Assembly: GCA_028701715.1 (NCBI GenBank) | Contig: JAQVQF010000013.1 | Location: 1 to 19,090 of the forward strand | Length of the DNA: 19,090 nt | From: Eubacteriales bacterium | GTDB lineage: Bacteria > Bacillota > Clostridia > Oscillospirales > CAG-382 | Direction: 5' to 3' | In this document: positions 7,428 to 14,141 of the stretch, piece by piece | Position numbering within the stretch: position 1 is the stretch's first letter | Layout of the letters: each line of letters opens with the position of its first letter | The notes under the pieces: generated by a model | What the model saw: only the letters and a program-made list of their open reading frames with translations | Databases searched by the model: none | Told to the model about the DNA's origin: nothing | Program-made: the position numbers and the translations under genes

Positions 7428-8474
7428 ATGGAAAAAATTCTTGTGGCGATGAGCGGCGGCGTGGATTCCTCCGCGGCTCTGATTCTTCTCAAGCAGGCGG
7501 GATATGAGCCTTACGGCGTTACGATGAAGCTCCTCGGCGGATTGAATATTGATACGATGCCCGACCAACGCGACGCGGAAGCCGTCGCTTCCCTGCTCGG
7601 CGTGCCCTTCTGCGCGGTCGATTATTCACGCGATTTTGAGGAAAGCGTGATTAAGCCTTTCGCCGAAAGCTATATCGGCGGGGAAACACCCAATCCCTGT
7701 TTGTTATGCAACAAGCATTTGAAATTCGGAAAGCTCTTTGAAAAAGCCGACGAAATGGGTATAAAATATATTGCGACGGGACATTACGCAGCAATTGAGG
7801 AAAAAGACGGAAAATATCTCCTCCGCAAGGCGGCGGACATAAAAAAAGACCAGAGCTATGTGCTCTGCAATCTGACTCAAGCTCATCTGTCGCGTCTTGT
7901 TTTCCCTCTCGGCTCACTTACAAAAGAAAAGGTGCGGGATATTGCAAAAAGCTTTTCGCTTGCCAACGCCGTAAAATCCGAAAGTCAGGATATATGCTTC
8001 GTCCGCGAAGGCGATTACGCCGCCTTTGTTTCGCGCTACAGCGGACAACAGCAGCATTCCGGCAGGTTCTTAAACAAAGCGGGACAGGTAATGGGCACGC
8101 ACAACGGTATGATAAATTATACGATCGGTCAACGCCGGGGGCTTGGTATGGGTTTCGGCGAAAGGACCTATGTGGTTTCCAAAAATCCTGTTGAAAACAC
8201 CGTCACCCTCGGCGGCGACGGCGATCTTTTTTCATCGGAGCTGACGCTCGGAGAGGTTAACATAATATCGGGTGAATTCCCTACCCGCCCTTTTACGGCA
8301 AACGTGCGGATACGTTATCATCACAGGGAGCAGCCGGCGACCATCTGTCCGCTTGAGGACGGGCGGTTAAAGGTAAAATTTGATAACCCCCAGCGTGCCA
8401 TTGCCCCGGGTCAGTGGGGAGTCATATACGACGGCGATTATGTTATCGGCGGCGGGATTATTTCCAGGGCCTGA
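7428..8474 (+). CDS. mnmA: tRNA-specific 2-thiouridylase
   Basis: A 348-residue enzyme that puts the 2-thio group on wobble uridine 34 of tRNAs for Lys, Glu and Gln, using ATP and sulfur relayed from a cysteine desulfurase. The PP-loop ATP motif SGGVDSS sits near residues 9-15. The two catalytic cysteines are Cys94 in the LLCNKHLKFG motif and Cys190 in SQDICFV. The central tRNA-binding part (HNGMINYTIGQRRGLGMG) and the C-terminal beta-barrel are present, and length is normal. An AAGGA ribosome site precedes the ATG, 21 nt after nadA. The 3' end meets the convergent reductase gene: its final 17 nt overlap the ancestral (-1 frame) end of that gene. Confidence 0.96.
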   Translation: MEKILVAMSGGVDSSAALILLKQAGYEPYGVTMKLLGGLNIDTMPDQRDAEAVASLLGVPFCAVDYSRDFEESVIKPFAESYIGGETPNPCLLCNKHLKFGKLFEKADEMGIKYIATGHYAAIEEKDGKYLLRKAADIKKDQSYVLCNLTQAHLSRLVFPLGSLTKEKVRDIAKSFSLANAVKSESQDICFVREGDYAAFVSRYSGQQQHSGRFLNKAGQVMGTHNGMINYTIGQRRGLGMGFGERTYVVSKNPVENTVTLGGDGDLFSSELTLGEVNIISGEFPTRPFTANVRIRYHHREQPATICPLEDGRLKVKFDNPQRAIAPGQWGVIYDGDYVIGGGIISRA

Positions 8475-8638
8475 CCTTGTCAAGCCAGCCCTGCGCTTTC
8501 CAGTAATCCGAATCGGCCTTGTTCCACGGCTTTTTTTCCATTGATTTTATCATGAAAAAGAAAAATTTCTGAAAACAGGAAGCGTTGGGTTTACCGTAAC
8601 GCTTTTTGATTTTATACGCGAGCTTTTTCGCTTTTTTT
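8458..8638 (-). other. Displaced C-terminus of the flavodoxin-fold reductase (-1 frame after an A7 tract)
   Basis: At 8638-8632 the minus strand reads seven A residues in the context GAA AAA AAG CGA. Beyond it, the frame of the gene at 8550-9152 gives a short low-complexity tail. The -1 frame, starting at GCG (8631), gives 57 well-structured residues ending KVRPWK and a stop at 8458-8460. It includes YKIKKRYGK, FQKFFFFMIKSMEKK and DSDYWKAQGWLD, which fits my memory of how this oxidoreductase family usually ends. The heptamer A AAA AAG is in the register used for programmed -1 frameshifting in E. coli dnaX. The full product would be about 231 residues. A one-base deletion or a homopolymer sequencing error is an equally simple reading. 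Confidence 0.8.
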
Positions 8639-9152
8639 CAATCTTTTCACGTTTTTTCGGGGATATTTCTACCCATTTTGACGCCAAAACCGCCATTCCG
8701 AATCGGTATATACGACCTATACCCCAAAATTTAAAGCTGTCGGCAATATCATTGAGCGTATGCTTTGTGGTGCTGCCGGCCGACGACGCAACGGCAACCG
8801 CTTGTTTGGAAAAGGACGTTCCGTCCGGTCTGTGAACTATCCATCTCCATGCAAAATGATCCAGCAACGCTTTCATGGAACCGCTGGCATGGTATACATA
8901 GGTCGGCGTTGTGAAAATAAGCAGCTCCGCTCCCGAAACCGCGTCCTCTATCGGTTTCATCGACACATAATGCGGACATTTTTCTTCGCTTATATAAATG
9001 CAATTCGCGCAGCCGATACAAAAATGCGGCATATCCCTGGGCAGGAAAAATTCGGTTATTTCATTATCTTCGCCCAAGGCTTTCACAAGCTCTTGTCCCA
9101 TATTCCATGAACATTCTTTATGATTCTGTCCGTTTATTATTGTTATTTTCAT
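8550..9152 (-). CDS. Flavodoxin-fold NAD(P)H-dependent oxidoreductase (frameshifted 3' end)
   Basis: As read in one frame, this is a 200-residue protein of the NADPH-dependent FMN reductase/flavodoxin-like superfamily. Residues 1-15 form the first strand and phosphate-binding loop region (ITIINGQNHKECSW, unusual in having N-H-K-E-C). Residues 42-60 carry a CxxCxxC...C cluster (Cys45, 48, 51, 59), as in the iron-sulfur flavoprotein-like subgroup. TPTYVYHASGSMKALLDHF is the typical flavin-side motif. Specific substrate unknown. After residue 174 the frame slips at an A7 tract, and the last 26 residues (ending FRNFSFS) look non-native. The conserved tail continues in the -1 frame to 8458. It starts 10 nt after rlmH, so the two are co-transcribed, with an AGGGGCG ribosome site. 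Confidence 0.8.
   Translation of the reverse strand: MKITIINGQNHKECSWNMGQELVKALGEDNEITEFFLPRDMPHFCIGCANCIYISEEKCPHYVSMKPIEDAVSGAELLIFTTPTYVYHASGSMKALLDHFAWRWIVHRPDGTSFSKQAVAVASSAGSTTKHTLNDIADSFKFWGIGRIYRFGMAVLASKWVEISPKKREKIEKKRKSSRIKSKSVTVNPTLPVFRNFSFS
8580..8607 (+). terminator. Possible terminator of nadA-mnmA
   Basis: On the plus strand AAGCGTT (8580-8586) pairs with AACGCTT (8598-8604) around an 11-nt loop, followed by a short U run (8603-8607). It sits about 105 nt past mnmA and inside the coding region of the convergent reductase. The stem is short and the U-tract modest, so it is only a candidate. Confidence 0.4.
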
Positions 9153-9162
9153 TATATCGCCC

Positions 9163-9648
9163 CTATTTATGATATTTGCCGTTATTGATTATCGTAAAGG
9201 CGCGGTATAGCTGCTCGCAGAGTATAACTCGCATAAGCCTGTGCGGAAAGGTCATGTCCGAAAAAGAAAGCTTAAGGTCGAATTTTTCCTTAACATCATC
9301 GGAAAGCCCGTGGCTTGAACCGATTATAAAAACGATATTCCTGCCCGAAGGCACGGTGCCGAATATTCCGGCAAACTGCTCGGATGAATACTTCACGCCT
9401 TCGACGCACAGAGAAATAACATAGGCGTTTTTCGGCAGCGAGCCGATTATCGCATTGCCTTCCTTTTGAAGGGCTTTTTTTATTTCCGCAGCGGTTACCG
9501 ATAAGGCTCTATCCGGGAGCTTTTCTTCTTTCAATTCCCTGACCGTGACGGCGGCATAAGGGGAAATTCGCTTGAGATATTCATCGGCAGCTTCGCGGAA
9601 ATAGTTTTCTTTAATATTTCCGACAGCGATTATTGTAATATTGTTCAT
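9163..9648 (-). CDS. rlmH: 23S rRNA (pseudouridine-1915-N3)-methyltransferase
   Basis: A 161-residue SPOUT-class methyltransferase that methylates pseudouridine 1915 in helix 69 of 23S rRNA on the assembled ribosome, using S-adenosylmethionine. Family marks are the N-terminal ITIIAVGNIKE, the SAM-knot region FIIGSSHGLSDDV, the LSFSDMTFPHRLMRVILCEQLYRAF block and the conserved C-terminus INNGKYHK. I placed the start at 9648 rather than the ATG at 9660, because GGAAGA then serves as its ribosome site and the N-terminus matches the family's usual beginning. The flavodoxin-fold reductase follows after 10 nt. It is divergent from the spore-coat gene pair, with a 146-nt spacer and no strongly consensus promoter for rlmH. 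Confidence 0.95.
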   Translation of the reverse strand: MNNITIIAVGNIKENYFREAADEYLKRISPYAAVTVRELKEEKLPDRALSVTAAEIKKALQKEGNAIIGSLPKNAYVISLCVEGVKYSSEQFAGIFGTVPSGRNIVFIIGSSHGLSDDVKEKFDLKLSFSDMTFPHRLMRVILCEQLYRAFTIINNGKYHK

Positions 9649-9794
9649 TATTTCTTCCATAATTGAATAAAATCGTATTTTAAAGGAAATGCTAACCTCG
9701 AAATTGAATGTAAAATGTAATATATTGAATTCAAGCTATTAATACAACCGTATAAAGAGTTTAAGCGGTTATCAAGAAAGGAATGGTCATATAA

Positions 9795-9968
9795 ATGTCC
9801 CCCAAAGAATTGCTTTATATCGAAGACGCTCTGAATCATGAGCAGTTTATCAAGACCCAGATAACGGATTGCACCTCAAAGCTAACCGATTCGGAACTTA
9901 AAAACTTTGTATCTTCCCTGTCAAAAAGTCACAACGATATTTACAAAAATATCTATCAGACGCTTTAG
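9795..9968 (+). CDS. Small spore-coat-associated protein (first gene of CotF pair)
   Basis: A 57-residue helical protein (ATG at 9795, TAG at 9966-9968). It has the pattern KELLYIEDALNHEQFIKTQ followed by LTDSELKNFVSSLSKSHNDIY. In Clostridia and Bacilli, short proteins of this ferritin-like/coat-F type with ELxYLEDxLxxEQ motifs sit directly before a CotF-domain gene. The adjacent gene here fits that arrangement. An AAGGA ribosome site lies 12 nt upstream. The role, part of the spore coat or its assembly, is inferred from family and context. It is separated from the next gene by 10 nt. Confidence 0.75.
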   Translation: MSPKELLYIEDALNHEQFIKTQITDCTSKLTDSELKNFVSSLSKSHNDIYKNIYQTL

Positions 9969-9978
9969 GAGGTGCTCT

Positions 9979-10224
9979 GTGAACGATAAGGAAATAATGG
10001 AAAGCTTGCTTTTCACCGAAAAAACCGCCTGCGATTTATATCTTCACGGCGTAATCGAATCCACCGACCCAAAGGTCAGAAGCTCGTTCCAGTCCGCGCT
10101 CGACCAGTCGCTGAAAATGCAAAATCAAATATATGATAAAATGTCCCAGAAGGGCTTTTATCAGGTACAAAATGTGGAACAGCAGAAGATCGATACCACA
10201 AGAGGCAAGTTTTCGGCATCTTAA
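9979..10224 (+). CDS. Spore coat protein, CotF family
   Basis: An 81-residue protein beginning with GTG at 9979, chosen because a strong AGGAGGT ribosome site lies 5 nt upstream; any earlier start in this frame would run through the preceding gene. The sequence matches the coat-F pattern: an N-terminal KEIMESLLFTEKTACDLY helix and a C-terminal helix with YDKMSQKGFYQVQNVEQQKID, the (M/L)xxKGWYxxxxAxQxKI motif of the family. CotF-type proteins are small helical-bundle components of the spore coat in Bacillus and relatives. Their presence implies a spore-forming lineage. It pairs with the upstream 57-residue gene and is followed by a terminator. Confidence 0.82.
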   Translation: MNDKEIMESLLFTEKTACDLYLHGVIESTDPKVRSSFQSALDQSLKMQNQIYDKMSQKGFYQVQNVEQQKIDTTRGKFSAS

Positions 10225-10242
10225 ATTAATACGACTTTCTTT

Positions 10243-10266
10243 AATGCGGAGGAAAACCTCCGCATT
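10243..10266 (+). terminator. Rho-independent terminator of the spore-coat pair
   Basis: A perfect 10-bp stem (AATGCGGAGG / CCTCCGCATT) with an AAAA loop is followed by TTATTT. It lies 18 nt past the stop codon of the CotF-family gene. Confidence 0.85.
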
Positions 10267-10325
10267 TTATTTATATAAATTATATACTTATTATATATCG
10301 GTATACACGCCGTGTCAATCAAATA

Positions 10326-10353
10326 TTGACAACGGACGAAAACATGCTATAAT
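10326..10353 (+). promoter_or_regulatory. Sigma-A promoter of the lipoprotein gene
   Basis: TTGACA (10326-10331), a 16-nt spacer and TATAAT (10348-10353). The predicted start near 10360 leaves a leader of about 94 nt before the ATG at 10454. I saw no recognised riboswitch in the leader. Confidence 0.7.
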
Positions 10354-10453
10354 AAACATTATATTATACTTTTGCGTGTCGGTATATAAAATCGTATATT
10401 ATAAACCAAAAGCTTAGTTTTTGCTTTTTAAGTTTTAAGAAAGAACGGTTATA

Positions 10454-10867
10454 ATGATGAAGAGAGCGCTTATTGTTGGAATTTTAAGCTTATTTGTTAT
10501 TCAAGGCATATGCCTTTGTTTTTTCCTGTCTTCCTGTACCAAGAACGATTCGCTTCCCGAGGGAGCCCGTACAATCGAAGGCAGCTATTCAACCAACAGA
10601 ATAGGCACCGATATCGGTTATATTTTTACTACCGACGGATTCGGTTATCAGCTGATAGGTGAAGAGGTTTATCAAATTAAGTATTATATTTTAGGGAATA
10701 CCATTACTGTTGAAAATTTTTCTGTGGATCCCGGCATCACAACGACCTTTACTTTTTATGAGGGCGACGGCTTTGTCCGTATAAACGGAATAAAATATGA
10801 TATATTTGTCCCGACCGACGATACTTCCGACGCATTTGAAAGCTCCGAGGAACCATCGGTGTCTTAA
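10454..10867 (+). CDS. Small predicted lipoprotein, function unknown
   Basis: A 137-residue protein with an N-terminal hydrophobic signal (about residues 5-26) ending in a lipobox, LSSC. The cysteine would be lipidated and the protein held on the outer face of the membrane. The mature part is one small beta-rich domain (residues about 40-118) with GSYSTNRIGTDIGYIFTTDG, then short strand-like runs ending in DGFVRINGIKYDIF. This pattern is seen in small lipocalin-like or DUF-type clostridial lipoproteins. I do not recognise a specific family. The C-terminus is acidic and serine-rich (TDDTSDAFESSEEPSVS). The ATG at 10457 is an equally good start. No terminator separates it from the next gene, but that gene has its own promoter. 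Confidence 0.7.
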   Translation: MMKRALIVGILSLFVIQGICLCFFLSSCTKNDSLPEGARTIEGSYSTNRIGTDIGYIFTTDGFGYQLIGEEVYQIKYYILGNTITVENFSVDPGITTTFTFYEGDGFVRINGIKYDIFVPTDDTSDAFESSEEPSVS

Positions 10868-10919
10868 AAGCCGAAAATATTAAAATGCAATAAAAATAAT
10901 GTATTATTCATGTCGACGC

Positions 10920-10949
10920 TTGACAACAACTGAAATTATGTTGTATAAT
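10920..10949 (+). promoter_or_regulatory. Sigma-A promoter of the dockerin-bearing phosphodiesterase gene
   Basis: TTGACA (10920-10925), an 18-nt spacer and TATAAT (10944-10949). The start near 10956 gives a leader of about 67 nt. The site lies in the 155-nt spacer after the lipoprotein gene. Confidence 0.75.
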
Positions 10950-11022
10950 TGTTAAATCAAAGTTAAACGTCAAACGCAACTGTCCAATACATTGCGGTAA
11001 AATTGAAAGGATTGGTATATTC

Positions 11023-14000
11023 ATGAAAAAACGTATTTTAGCGGTTCTTTGCGCAATTATTGTTATTTTTCCCCTGTTCGTTATTGCGCCGCAGGCCGCT
11101 GACAATGTCGAAAAAATCGTCACGATAGCGTGGAATGAGCCGGCAATCCCCGTAAACGCCGGACAAGCGGTCGATCTTACCAAGTATAATTTAGGTGTTT
11201 CGGCGACGGAAACCATCAACGCCTCTTCCCTTACCTGGAAGAACGGAACAACCGCAATCACTTCGTTCACTCCCTCCTCCGCCGGAGTTTACACGCTCAC
11301 CGCAGTATATGGAACAACATCGAAAAGCGTTTATGTTGTGGCCAAAAACACCGCGGATAAGGATTATGTTCTTTACACAAACGATTTTACCGGAGCAAAC
11401 CCGCTTTCCGACTGGAAAAAGCAAATAGAAAACGACGCTTTGATTAAAGTCGAAAATTCCAAGCTTGTAATCGACGCGCGCAATTATGAAATGCTCCGCA
11501 TTCTTCTTCCCGAATGGTTGGGTGAATTCGGCAACTATTGTATAACCGCTTCGGTATCCTCCTCCGATGAAAAAGATACCGGACGCTGGAATTCCATAAT
11601 GTATCGCGTACAAAACAACAATTATCCTTTTTATCATATGTGCGTCCGCAAAAATACCGCCGCTTCCAACGGCATCGAATTCGCTCTGCGCAATTCCAAC
11701 AACCTTTGGAATGTCATCAACACCGGATCGTACACCACCGCGCAGACAACGGGTACATATTATAACTATAAGGTCCAGGTTAAGGATGATGTCATAATGG
11801 AATCCTTCAACGAAAAGGACGTCATTTATAACGAGGATAAAAAAGAATATTATGTCGGACGAATCGGACTTCAGGCCAACTATTCCATAATGTACGTGGA
11901 CAGGGTGACCGTTTCGCTTCAGCTTGAAAAACCCGATTTTGATATCAGCCAGACCCTTATCGAAACCACGGCTACAGTTGAAAACATATCAAATTCTTTC
12001 ACCAATGTTGTGGAAATTACAAGCGCCGGCGCTTTTAATAACCTTGACAACGCCGTTTCCGCCATCATCCATACCGACGGAACATCCGTCACCACTCCCG
12101 AAGGCACTGTGTTGGACAGCCTCGATAATATATATAATCTTATCGGTACAAATATAATACCTGTTTTCTATTGTAAAACAAAAACCGCGGTTGACGGGGT
12201 ATGCGCCTTGCTTGCCGACAAGACCGTTGTGGACGCTGCGGTTATCAGCGACGACGCAACAATCGTCAAATACGCCAGAACCAAGAAAAACACCCTGCGC
12301 GGCATAATAGATTTCAGGGGCAAATACTCGCACGAGCTGACCGCTGACGAAATATCGGCCGTAAGGCTTGCTGTCAACGGCTCGCTTGCCAAGACCGCGC
12401 TTCTCGACATATCCTGTCTGAGCCAGTCCGTCACATCGGAGCTGAGAGAGCTTCTCCTTTCGGTATGGGCATATGACGAATGCGCCACCCCGGAGGACGC
12501 CGCCGCCGCTATCGTGCTCGGAGCGCACGGCGTTGTATCCCCCAACCCCGACAACGTCAAGAGCGCCTATTCCTTCTTTGAAGGCAATACCGTTACCTCC
12601 ACCTCACTTATTATCGGACACCGCGGCAATCCCACCAACGCTCCCGAAAATTCCATGTCCAGCTATATTTGCGCGTTTGAAAACGGCGCCGACATAGTCG
12701 AAACCGATGTTTACCTCACCACCGACAACGAAGTCGTTATAATGCATGACGGAACCATCGACAGGACGACGGACGGAAGCGGCAATGTCGAATCGATGAC
12801 TCTTGCGCAGCTGAAAACCTATCACCTTTGGGGCGACAACGACGCTTATAAAACCAAGCTGCCCGACGAACGCATTCCCACCCTGCGCGAACTGTTCGAA
12901 TATGCAAAGGGCAAGGATCTGAAGGTGTTCGTTGAAATCAAATCCTCAAAAGCGATAATATGCAAATACATTGCCGACCTGATTAATGAATATGAAATTA
13001 CCGATCAGGTATGCGTCATATGCTTCTCGATTACCCAGTGCGCCGAAATGCAAAAATACGCTCCGGCCGTCAGCTGCGGTTACCTTATCAGCGGTACGGC
13101 TCAGGCTTCCACGCAGAGAATGGCAAACGCCGCTCTTTACGCTTATCTGCCTTCCATACTCGCCAACAACACCACCCTCAACCCGGGTTACGGATCAATC
13201 ACCAAAAAGCTCTGCGATGTCGCCAACGACAGAGGCGTTACGATATGGCCCTGGACCTATACCACCGGCTCCGCCACGGCGTTTGCCAACGCTTTTATAT
13301 GGGGCTACGGCGGACTTACCACCAACGACGCGCAATATACCAAGAATACCGTAAAATATATATCAACCGACTTAAACGATATTTATCTGATGCCTGACGA
13401 CACCTATGACTATACCGTTTCCTCCGCCACTTACGGCAGAGTAAGTGCGGATATAACAAACGATGCTTCCGTCAAAATACTTTCCGGCGACGCGGTCACC
13501 GTGGAAAACGGAAAAATCACAGCCGTCAAAGCCGGCACGGCGAAGCTTATGTTCTATTACGGCACAAAGCTCCCCACCAATACCGCTTATACGCTTTATA
13601 CCAAGGTTATAACAATAAACGTACTGAGCGCCGATGAATTCGGCGAAATCGCGCTTCTTGATAACGACAGATTTACTACCGACGGCAGCCTGATAAGCGG
13701 CGCCGCAATCGGCACAAAGGCCGGAGAATTCCTTAAGCACTTTAAGAACACCGAGCTTAAGATTACCAGGAACGGCACACAGCTCGCCGACGGCGATGTC
13801 ATAGGAACCGGTTGCGTCGTGGAATCCTACGCAGGAGGGGTTCTCAAGCAGTCACAGACAATAGTCGTAAAAGCCGACCTCAACGGCAACGGCGCGATTG
13901 ACACTATTGACTATATATCGCTCAGGCTTATGATACTCGGCATAGGCGACTATTCCGAGGCTCAGAAAGCCGCCGCGGACGTAAACGGCAACGGGACAAG

Positions 14001-14061
14001 GAACGTAACCGATTATATCATGATAAGGCTGCATATTCTCGGAATAACCGCCATAGACTGA
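11023..14061 (+). CDS. Secreted multidomain glycerophosphodiester phosphodiesterase with C-terminal dockerin
   Basis: A 1012-residue exported protein. Order of parts: signal peptide (about 1-26); Ig-like beta domain (about 30-110); concanavalin/LamG-like beta sandwich (about 114-305); a 200-residue alpha/beta segment (about 316-520) that resembles a barrel domain lacking catalytic motifs; the GDPD TIM barrel (about 527-790); a Big-type Ig-like domain plus linker (about 790-945); and a type I dockerin (about 950-1012). In the GDPD domain, HRG (His533), Glu560, Asp562, His575 and Glu638 match the catalytic and metal-binding positions, so it should hydrolyse glycerophosphodiesters to glycerol 3-phosphate and an alcohol. 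The dockerin has two calcium loops, DLNGNGAIDTID (952-963) and DVNGNGTRNVTD (986-997). It would bind a cohesin, either a scaffold or a wall protein. A terminator follows. Confidence 0.9.
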   Translation: MKKRILAVLCAIIVIFPLFVIAPQAADNVEKIVTIAWNEPAIPVNAGQAVDLTKYNLGVSATETINASSLTWKNGTTAITSFTPSSAGVYTLTAVYGTTSKSVYVVAKNTADKDYVLYTNDFTGANPLSDWKKQIENDALIKVENSKLVIDARNYEMLRILLPEWLGEFGNYCITASVSSSDEKDTGRWNSIMYRVQNNNYPFYHMCVRKNTAASNGIEFALRNSNNLWNVINTGSYTTAQTTGTYYNYKVQVKDDVIMESFNEKDVIYNEDKKEYYVGRIGLQANYSIMYVDRVTVSLQLEKPDFDISQTLIETTATVENISNSFTNVVEITSAGAFNNLDNAVSAIIHTDGTSVTTPEGTVLDSLDNIYNLIGTNIIPVFYCKTKTAVDGVCALLADKTVVDAAVISDDATIVKYARTKKNTLRGIIDFRGKYSHELTADEISAVRLAVNGSLAKTALLDISCLSQSVTSELRELLLSVWAYDECATPEDAAAAIVLGAHGVVSPNPDNVKSAYSFFEGNTVTSTSLIIGHRGNPTNAPENSMSSYICAFENGADIVETDVYLTTDNEVVIMHDGTIDRTTDGSGNVESMTLAQLKTYHLWGDNDAYKTKLPDERIPTLRELFEYAKGKDLKVFVEIKSSKAIICKYIADLINEYEITDQVCVICFSITQCAEMQKYAPAVSCGYLISGTAQASTQRMANAALYAYLPSILANNTTLNPGYGSITKKLCDVANDRGVTIWPWTYTTGSATAFANAFIWGYGGLTTNDAQYTKNTVKYISTDLNDIYLMPDDTYDYTVSSATYGRVSADITNDASVKILSGDAVTVENGKITAVKAGTAKLMFYYGTKLPTNTAYTLYTKVITINVLSADEFGEIALLDNDRFTTDGSLISGAAIGTKAGEFLKHFKNTELKITRNGTQLADGDVIGTGCVVESYAGGVLKQSQTIVVKADLNGNGAIDTIDYISLRLMILGIGDYSEAQKAAADVNGNGTRNVTDYIMIRLHILGITAID

Positions 14062-14080
14062 TTTCACAGACAAGAAGCTA

Positions 14081-14110
14081 CAGCCCCGGAATTTGAAAAT
14101 TCCGGGGCTG
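14081..14110 (+). terminator. Strong Rho-independent terminator between convergent genes
   Basis: A 13-bp perfect stem (14081-14093 with 14098-14110, GC-rich core CAGCCCCGG) and a TGAA tetraloop are followed by CTTTTTG on the plus strand. It ends the phosphodiesterase transcript. On the minus strand it could also stop the esterase transcript, although the U-tract there is poor. Confidence 0.9.
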
Positions 14111-14141
14111 CTTTTTGTTATTTGTTATATCCTTGTTTTGT

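Noticed and set aside
8475..8549. Apparent non-coding gap between mnmA and the reductase gene
   Set aside because: The -1 reading frame of the reductase covers it completely, so it is displaced coding sequence.
8580..8604. Hairpin considered as the frameshift stimulator for the A7 site
   Set aside because: It lies about 27 nt downstream of the slippery heptamer rather than the usual 5-12 nt, and fits better as a plus-strand terminator for mnmA.
9648..9839. 63-residue minus-strand frame upstream of rlmH
   Set aside because: It covers the rlmH upstream region and the opposite strand of a convincing spore-coat gene, and has no motif or ribosome site.
10133..10417. 94-residue plus-strand frame after the CotF gene
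   Set aside because: It overlaps the CotF-family gene out of frame, then crosses a terminator and the next promoter.
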